Source: Heterodera schachtii
Lineage: Eukaryota > Nematoda > Chromadorea > Rhabditida > Heteroderidae
Reading direction: 5' to 3'
Length of the DNA stretch: 64,000 nucleotides
Assembly (NCBI GenBank): GCA_023374025.1
Contig: SIJG01000154.1
Location: forward strand, 114,400 to 178,399
This document shows positions 57,329-64,000 of this stretch, piece by piece; position 1 is the first letter of the stretch, and each line of letters opens with the position of its first letter. A model generated the notes under the pieces. That model did no database searches and was not told the origin of the DNA. It worked only from the letters and a program-made list of their open reading frames with translations. The translations under genes and the position numbers were made by a program.

Positions 57329-57792
57329 AAGTCTAGATCCATTTTTTGAGTTTTTGTTCAGTTTAATATTTTCCATTTGCATTTTTCCATTCTTTCTTGC
57401 ATCGTAAATGTTTTGTCCGTTCCAAATCCAAATTTTATATTGAAAGTTGATTCAGTTTATATTATTATCACCCTTATTTTATTTGATCATTTATTCAAAT
57501 TTTTTATTTATTTATAATTGTTTTCGAATTTATAATTCGTTTAAATAGCACTTTGTATTTATCAATTCAGCGTATTTTTAATTTTTTCTCAGCTAAGCTT
57601 CGAGTACCCTTCATCTTTTAGGTATCGTTCTTCGCACCACATTCTAATATTTTTGACATCATATTTTTAAAATTTGTCTTTAATTACTTTTAATATTTAT
57701 TTTAATTCCCGTCTAATTCACAAATTCACATCATATTTGTGTTTGAAACCTTGTGCAATCAATAAGTTTAAGCATTCTATTTTTCTCAAATG
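57329..57792 (-). pseudogene. decayed RYLKDEG-family copy
   Basis: Down the minus strand: HLRKIECLNLLIAQGFKHKY, DVNL, stop (57792-57718); WCEERYLKDEGYSKLS, stop (about 57642-57592), with a one-base deletion against the 33.5-kb copy; a degraded match to the MDKLKAW segment near 57550; and an open frame IWNGQNIYDARKNGKMQMEN, IKLNKNSKNGSRLCD at about 57440-57329. The stops and frameshift mark it as a pseudogene. Confidence 0.45.
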
Positions 57793-57929
57793 AATTTTTT
57801 TATATTAATACAATATAAAAAATTTTTAGTTTAATATTAATGAGATAATTAAAAATTATTTCAACTTTTATTTTTCTTTTATTTTGAAATTGTCAATTTA
57901 TAAAAAGAATAGAAAAATTTTCAAAAAAA

Positions 57930-58540
57930 TTAGGCATCGAACCTTTTGAAATTCTAATACAATTTGCAGTTTTTACAAAAATTGTTGAAATTATAATAAA
58001 AAATTTCCATAAAGTTTAATATACTCAACCATTTACATAGAGAAATATTTTAAAGTATTTAAATTATCGCCATGCAATGAAAAATTATGTGAATTAAAAA
58101 TGTGTTATAAAAACATTTAGATTTCATTTTTTTATTTTGTGCGATACGCAAACTATTCAATTTATTGTTTAATTTCTTTAAATCCAGAAGTTAATGTCCA
58201 ATATTGGACAAAAATCAAAAATTTATTGCCTTTATTATGTAAACACATTTATCTGCCAATTTTTGAATTAAGGGACCTTTAACATATAAATAAACCATAC
58301 ATTTTTGAATTATTATTTTTAAATAAATTTTATGTAATTCGCAATAAAATTTTAACCAACATTTTTAGTCAATATTTTTAATATATTTCTATTTTCACAA
58401 TTTTTATAAAAATCAAATATTTTCTAAATAGCAATAAAATATTTTTCGTTTTGACTTAAATTTCGTAAAAAAATTTTGGAAAGTAAATCAACTAGTACAA
58501 ATACCAAGGAAGAAAAAATTTTGATAAGAAATGAAAAGAG
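57930..58540. other. A-rich repeat-like DNA
   Basis: The strand skew switches here from T-rich to A-rich, which elsewhere in the window marks inserted repeats. No gene seen. Confidence 0.35.
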
Positions 58541-58549
58541 GAAACTGAA

Positions 58550-58745
58550 AATAAAATTAGTGGAAGGGAGGGGGCATCTGATGGAGAAATGCCAATGATG
58601 CGAAGAAGGAAGAACGCGTCGTTTTATGTCGATTGACTAACAATAAGATTGCAGCGAGAGAGTCAGAGAGAGACCAATGAGCGAAGAGAATAGAAGAGAG
58701 AGAAAGAAAGGTTGAAAGAGAAGGGGGGTGGGAGAGAATGAAAGA
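58550..58745 (+). repeat. purine (GA)-rich tract
   Basis: Almost entirely purine on plus, with GAGAGAGTCAGAGAGAGAC and AGAGAGAGAAAGAAAGG. The part ACGCGTCGTTTTATGTCGATTG resembles 37979-38000. The translated minus ORF is a low-complexity shadow. GAGA-type tracts can act as promoter elements, but no gene starts nearby. Confidence 0.6.
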
Positions 58746-59157
58746 AAATATGATGACATACAATTTTGCAGTTGCAAATTAAGTATATACAGGAGTTTCA
58801 AAGTAAAGATTTGACAAAATTGAGGGATTTTTAGAAAGCAATTTTTGAAATTTTTTACTAATTTTTTAATTGTCTTGAATTTTTGTAAAGAAATTTCTAT
58901 AAAAAACTAAAATACTCACAAAAATAGTGACGAAATGCCAAAATAATGATGTAATTATTTTAGTACTATAAAGTCCAAAATAATATTTTCTAGTTAAAAA
59001 TATAACTAAAAATTACATCCCTAGTGATCAGAACATAAGGGTTTTTGCGGACGCATTGGCGGTGTGGTAAAATTTTAAAAATTGTCATCCAGAAATTCCG
59101 ATTTATTTTACTGATGGTTCACATTACCGCCAAACCGTAAATAGTTTCATTTATTAC

Positions 59158-59617
59158 TAGGGATGCGATTTTTAGGCTCTAAAAACTGCAAAATAGGTAG
59201 CTAGGCTCTAAAAACCCCAAAAATAGATTAAAAATTCTTGTTAAGAAAATAAATAAATAAACTTTTGGTATGAATTTTTGAAAAATTTTTCATTTCTTAG
59301 GGGGTGATTTTTGAAAATTTCAGGTCGATTCTTTGGGTGTATTTTTGAAAAAAATTTTAGGTCGATTCTTAGGGGTATATTTTTAGTTTTTATTACACTT
59401 TTGTATAATAATTTTCGGCAAAATGCCAAAATAGGCAAAAATAGGTTTTTTCAAAAAAATTTTTAGGCTTTTGGCTCTATAAATAAAAACCTTGAAAATT
59501 GGCACTAATAACGCGAAAAGTAGCTTAACAACAGCCCAAAAAAATATGTTTTTCGTGCGTTTTAGTCCACGTGGAGCTCAGGAAACAAATAGGAAAAAAC
59601 CTAAAAATCGCATCCTA
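59158..59617. mobile_element. complete hAT-type MITE with 8-bp TSD
   Basis: Terminal inverted repeats TAGGGATGCGATTTTTAGG (left) and, inverted, TAGGATGCGATTTTTAGG (right), one base different in length. Flanks are TTTATTAC (59150-59157) and TTTATGAC (59618-59625), matching at 7 of 8 positions; 8-bp duplications are the hAT signature. 460 bp with no transposase. Interior words (TTAGGGGTATATTTTTAG, AAAATAGGC) recur at 17.2, 19.5 and 38.5 kb. Confidence 0.85.
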
Positions 59618-59899
59618 TTTATGACCCTTAATAACAGTTTATTTGAAGTATAATTTGAGCTTTTGAAATTTGTCAATATATGAAATAATTTCAAAATTTA
59701 TCAGTTGAACGGTTTCGGTAAGATACCGAAAAAACCGAATCAATAAAACCGAAGAAATTTTTCGGTTTATTTCAGTTTTTTTGAATTTGTTTATTTTTTT
59801 TCAAAAAATCAATAAACCATTTTTATTAAAAGAGAAAGCGAATATCACCACTGAGCAAAATCGATTCTGGTATTTTTTGACAAAAATCGAGCAAATCGC

Positions 59900-60510
59900 A
59901 TTAAAAATTATAAAATTTCCCGGCTTCTATCGGCACCGCTGGGTCCCACAGTGCACAAAATTTTTGGAAGAAGTGCACCGCAAAAAAAGCGCTTTTAAAA
60001 GCAAAAAAAGTCGTTGCTTTGCTTTTAATTGCAAAAATTTGCCTGTTATTAATTGTCAAAGCCCGAGCCCGGTTATTTTGACCGGGCTAAAACGGATTTA
60101 ATTTTGCCAGCGAAACTGTCCAAAATTTGTTAGAAATTTAAAATTATATTGGCGAAATGTCTTTACCTCAAAATTTAAATATAGAAACATAAGGATTTTG
60201 GAAATTTATACAATTTAACTGTTAATTTTCTTTGCGACACCTATAGGCTCCGTCAGATTCCAAAATTCGCTTAAAACATTCAAAAGTTGATCCAAATCAG
60301 CAATTTTTTTGGTGAAAGTTCTAAAATGGATGCAAAACTTAAAAAATTTCCTGCCGGCCCTAAAATATTGGCTAAATTGCAAAATTTGTGATTTTTGGAC
60401 AAAATCTATTAACTAAAAATTTTACCCGGCGGCTACGGCACCACCGGACCGCTCCTCCTTGTACCCCAAAATTTTTTTTTTGAAAAAGCGCGCCATAAAA
60501 AAGTATTTTG
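59900..60510. repeat. GC-palindrome repeats, reverse copies
   Basis: Hairpins at about 59919-59943 (CCCGGCTTCTATCGGCACCGCTGGG) and 60425-60447 (CCCGGCGGCTACGGCACCACCGG), with a decayed one near 60235. Flanks such as GCACCGCAAAAAAAGCGCTTTTAAAAGC match those at 47760-47815. ORFs here (59781-60101) are by-products. Confidence 0.65.
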
Positions 60511-61254
60511 ATAAGTAAAAAAGATAGTTACGTGGGCTTGACTTTATTTTAAGCTAAAATAGAAGACGAAAATTTTTCAATTTAATTTTATTATTTCTTA
60601 TTTGAGAAAGATTTTTCCATAGACTGATTATTAATCATAAATTTATGTTTTCGTAGCATTCTATCTTTAAATTTTTAAAGCTTAGGTTTGATATTTATTA
60701 TTTTTACAAAAATAATTATTTCATTATAATTTTTTTGTGTTCTTAAATGTTACTTGCTTTTTTTAAAATTGAACATTCCATATAAATTCTTTAATATTTA
60801 TAACTTATTTCTTTTTTTAAATTTTATTGGATATTTTTTATCATTTCGTATAAACTCTCGAAGAAATGAATAAAGTTTTCAGCTTTTCGTAATGAAAGGT
60901 TTTTATTAGAACTTTAAATAGAATACTGATAACTTAAAATTATACATTTATGCTTCACAATTTTTAAAAAAATTGTAGTTTATTAAAAATTGTATTTCTA
61001 TTTATTATCAAACGAAATAAAAGAGCACCCAAATCAATATTAAATTTAGCAAAATAAAAAAAAAATTTTGAAGAAAATGAGGAGATTTTCATTCATTTAA
61101 TATGCATCTCTTTAGCCCAAATAATTTAATGGAAAATTTATGGGGTTTTCTGAATATTTAATTTTTCTATTTTATTTAATTTTTTCGATGCTAAAAGTCA
61201 AACCGAACTAATACACTGGCATTAGAAAATTTTTATGAAACAATTTCTGAGTAT

Positions 61255-61482
61255 CTATTGGCTGACCACATTTGCTTTATTTTGTTTTTTTATTTTGTTT
61301 TTAATATAAAGTGACGTCTTGTCGTCTTTTTTTTCATCTCTTCTACGCACATTTGCTAAAATATTTTTCAAGATATTTCTTCTTCTTAGGTTTCTTACAT
61401 TTCTATAAAAAATTAATTTTTGTGATTTTTTATTTTTGGAAAACAATGACATATCATATATATTTAAACATTTTGCAACCAT
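61255..61482 (-). CDS. 75-codon basic ORF, unknown
   Basis: A complete frame with true ATG: MVAKCLNIYDMSLFSKNKKS, then RNVRNLRRRNILKNILANVR, RRDEKKDDKTS, ending VVSQ. Very basic, with an Arg-rich centre in a GC-richer part. A-rich strands give K/N-rich frames by chance, but the DEKKDD/RRR pattern and mixed codons make a real small protein possible. Confidence 0.4.
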   Translation of the reverse strand: MVAKCLNIYDMSLFSKNKKSQKLIFYRNVRNLRRRNILKNILANVRRRDEKKDDKTSLYIKNKIKKQNKANVVSQ

Positions 61483-62229
61483 TTGCCCATTTTTTTGTTT
61501 TAGTCTTTAATCCTTATTTTGAACTTTAATTTTTCTCTTTTAATCAGTTGGTCTGTATCGAACGAGAATTATATTTTTTTATAGGAAAAACTTCCAAGAT
61601 AAATTATTTTCACGTTTTAAGAATTTCATTTCATTAAAGCAAACAACTATTTTATTTTTTAGCAAATATTTTATTTTTCCAATCCGAATTGAACAATTCT
61701 TTGTTTTTTTATGATTTTTTTAAATAATTATTTAACTCTTTGTTATGAAGTTAAGACAAACAATTATTTGGATAAATAAATACTCTCCGTATTTTTCCCC
61801 AATTAAATTGGTGTAGTATCGCTCTCTAAATTTTGCAGTTCTTCCACTTATTTATTTTACTTTTTTAGTTTATATAGTAATATTTTTGTGTATTTTAATA
61901 TTATAGTTTATATTTTATTTTTTATTTTTTGAAATTTTTATCATATTATTTTGAAATAATGTCTTCTATTCCAATTAATAGTATTTAGTTTGGTTCAATT
62001 AGTGATTTATCAAAATATTTAAATCTTTTTTCTTAGCAAATTGTGTTTTTTCGATCTGAATTGTCGGAATTAAATTTTTAATAAAGTAATTTTTTTATTT
62101 ATTTTTAAACTATGATCGAAGAAAAATAATTCATTTTAAAACTTTTTAATTTTATTTTTTGTTTCATTTTATATTCAGCTTATAAAAATTAAAATAATTC
62201 AAAGTCATAAAATTAAACTTGGTTGTTGT

Positions 62230-62319
62230 TCAGTCCCTGCGTTGCATTTTCCGTTGCTTCTCGATGAAATCCTCGTAAGCTTCATCCAAATCAAAAAGGT
62301 CACGCGGCATCGATGTCAT
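62230..62319 (-). CDS. 29-codon ORF, acidic-basic
   Basis: ATG 62319: MTSMPRDLFDLDEAYEDFIE, KQRKMQRRD, stop. The whole frame is GC-rich and purine-rich on its strand, sharply bounded by A/T DNA on both sides, with an in-frame stop just upstream. No donor or acceptor is visible at its ends, so it may be a complete microprotein or the relic of a single exon. Confidence 0.45.
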   Translation of the reverse strand: MTSMPRDLFDLDEAYEDFIEKQRKMQRRD

Positions 62320-62399
62320 TGTGTTTCATAAAAATTCAAAAATTCGTTAAAAAGATTCGAATTTTGCATTTGGATTTTATTTTGTTGTTTTATTTACTC

Positions 62400-63430
62400 A
62401 TATTTTTTCTAAAAAATTAGTTTTGGTTTGTTATTAATTATTCTACTCACAACATATATTTAGTAATAATTTGTCATAACTTTTATATTTTTATAGATTA
62501 CAATATTCATATTGTTAAAACTTGATGATAACATTTGTATATTATTTCCAATTAGTTTAAATTTAGTTTTGCTATAATTAAATATTGAAGTGTTTATTTC
62601 GGTCAAATAATTTAATTTATTTATTTAAATTGTTTTTGAGTTTTTCTTACATTATGTGGTTAAGCTAATTATTTGCACAGCAATGAATATTTTTATTTCT
62701 TTAACAAATAAGAAAAAGGTTCTCAAATTAATTTATATGATTGGTTATTATTATTTTCTATTCGTTCGTGAAATTATTAATTAAAATTTTTTGCATATTT
62801 TTATCTGTTTCTTAAATATTCCGTATTTAAACGATTATTTTATACTCATTTTATGAAATTAATTTTTTTAAATTATAACTTTTGGGTAACTTGTTAATTA
62901 TTTCAATTACAACCAATCATAATATAGTTTACTTATTTCATAGAATTTTCAAATAAAAATATTATACAAATTTAATTATTTAAAGTTAGGAATAGTTGAT
63001 TAAAATATTTTTTTTTATAAAAACATAGAACATGATTTAATTATTTTTAAATAATTAATTTTTTGTAATTTAATATAATGAATGATTGCTAATTACACAC
63101 ACTTTTTAAAATACTTGAGCGTTCTTTCATTAAAATGGAAATTTCAATTAAGTATAACTCTTATTCCAAATTCTCTTTTTGAAATGAATTACTTTGGCCT
63201 TTAGTCACTTTTTCTTTATAAAATATTTTTATAGAAATAAATTTTATCTTTCTACTGAATAAGTATTTTCACCGATAATAAATTACATATAAAATAAATT
63301 TTTAATGTATTTGATTAATTGAATATAACATATTAATCGTTATAATAGTTATTTCATCATATAAAAATAATTTCTTTGTTCATGGCTCAATTATCATTGT
63401 TTTAAACTTAATATTTACATTCGATTTACT
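62400..63430. other. A/T DNA, nothing recognised
   Basis: No GC island, splice-like pair or repeat found. Confidence 0.55.
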
Positions 63431-63449
63431 TTTATTATCTTATAACTAG

Positions 63450-63640
63450 CGTGCCGGTAGATGGCTGCGCTTTATAGAAAGCCGAGCCTATCCCTTCGAG
63501 GGGTAGGTGCGTACGGGGTGCACAGTTGCGGTTGTTAGTGCAGTAGCAGCTCAGGCGCAGATGCGTGTCTGGTTGTTCGTGCAGCAGCAGCTACCGGTGA
63601 ACAGCCGAGCCTAGCCGTTCACCCCCCCCCCCGCCCCCAC
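63450..63640 (+). repeat. GC-rich repeat related to 38.96 kb
   Basis: Contains GTGCAGTAGCAGCT and GTTCGTGCAGCAGCAGCTACCGG, identical to parts of the 121-bp tandem at 38960-39185, plus a duplicated word, GCCGAGCCTA (63481 and 63605). It ends in an 11-C run. Confidence 0.7.
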
Positions 63641-63732
63641 GTGGGATCCAAAAGAATTGATCAGGTTCATATTGACTCGGTACACTCGCTCGTCGCTTCG
63701 CTTCGCTCCGCTCCTCGCTCGCGCACCTCGGA

Positions 63733-63755
63733 GGGCGGGCGCTTCGCGCCCGCCC
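63733..63755. other. perfect 10-bp GC hairpin
   Basis: GGGCGGGCGC, TTC loop, GCGCCCGCCC. It sits between the CTCGCT/TTCGCT-type C+T-rich stretch (63682-63724) and the purine satellite. Purpose unknown; could be a repeat end. Confidence 0.85.
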
Positions 63756-63763
63756 CTTGTCGA

Positions 63764-64000
63764 AAAGGAAAAGGAAAATAAAAAGGAAAAAGAAAATGAA
63801 TGGGAAAAGGAAAGGAAAAAGAAAAGGAAAGGGAAAAGGAAAGGAAAAAGAAAGGAAAAGGGAAAATAAAAGGAAAGGGAAAAGAAAAGGAAAAAGAAAA
63901 GGAATGGGAAAAGGAAAGGAAAAGGAAAGGAAAAGGAAAAATAAAAGGAAAGGGAAAAGAAAAGGAAAAAGTTAAGGGAAAAGAAAAGGAAGAGGATGAG
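63764..64000 (+). repeat. GGAAAA purine satellite, runs off window
   Basis: Tandem variants of GGAAAA and GGGAAAAGGAAAG with a higher-order period (AAAATAAAAGGAAAGGGAAAAGAAAAGG recurs with about 80-90 bp spacing). The Lys-Arg-Gly frames are artefacts. Confidence 0.9.

Noticed and set aside
58557..58763. Minus ORF rich in Ser/Leu
   Set aside because: Complement of a GA-rich tract; low complexity.
59781..60101. 106-codon plus ORF
   Set aside because: Crosses a GC-palindrome repeat copy and low-complexity DNA.
63657..63975. Two Lys/Arg/Gly-rich ORFs
   Set aside because: They are translations of the GGAAAA satellite.
1..64000. CRISPR array, rRNA operon, prokaryotic genes or phage
   Set aside because: No regularly spaced repeats, no conserved rRNA words, no Shine-Dalgarno-led ORFs; all signals are eukaryotic.

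Overview
This is eukaryotic nuclear DNA, extremely AT-rich (about four fifths A+T by eye), with T clearly exceeding A on the plus strand over most of its length. There are no operons and no long uninterrupted genes, and I see no rRNA, complete tRNA or CRISPR. Coding signal comes as short GC-richer islands of 60-200 bp. Many are flanked by nematode-like splice signals (TTTCAG acceptors, GTAAAG/GTAAAC donors), and the hAT remnant carries introns of only 38-51 bp. A compact AT-rich nematode, perhaps a root-knot nematode (Meloidogyne), is my best guess; that is inference, with no species marker to prove it.

Layout. 0-4 kb: low-complexity A/T with a tandem duplication. 5-8 kb: two spliced gene models with matching intron phase (minus 5032-5794, plus 6878-7153) and a GC-rich exon at 7954. 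10.8-13.5 kb: short plus-strand exon candidates, partly duplicated at 20.4-22.3 kb. 14.5-20.2 kb: minus-strand exons, hAT-like repeat copies and a GC-palindrome repeat. 25.3-27.4 kb: a decayed hAT transposase gene and its terminal repeat. 31-38 kb: scattered exons, the best being a two-exon plus model at 36076-36287 and a minus cluster at 33.2-34.6 kb. 38.4-41.4 kb: nested repeats holding a retroelement fragment with the longest open frame of the window (211 codons, retropepsin-like). 42-46.6 kb: plus exons interrupted by a foldback element with tRNA-like arms, then a 68-codon minus frame. 47.3-48.6 kb: GC-rich repeat cluster. 49-58 kb: isolated exons, a second foldback (53.73-54.49 kb) and a decayed minus-strand locus. 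58.5-60.5 kb: a complete hAT MITE with target-site duplication and more GC-palindrome copies. 61-62.4 kb: two small minus ORFs. 63.4-64 kb: GC-rich repeat, a perfect hairpin and a purine satellite running off the window.

The most interesting theme is a set of minus-strand exon copies with one short motif, WR[YH][LF]KDE or RYLKDEG, at 14.6, 33.5, 51.8 and 57.6 kb. The codons differ mostly at synonymous positions. A second exon block (IECLNL...A.GF.HKY) recurs at 18.6, 33.6 and 57.8 kb. This looks like a tandemly scattered, mostly decaying gene family that I cannot name.

Limits. In such AT-rich DNA any GC island tends to lack stops in several frames, so single-island exon calls are weak. The stronger ones have phase-compatible splice sites, paralogous copies with synonymous change, or recognisable family motifs.
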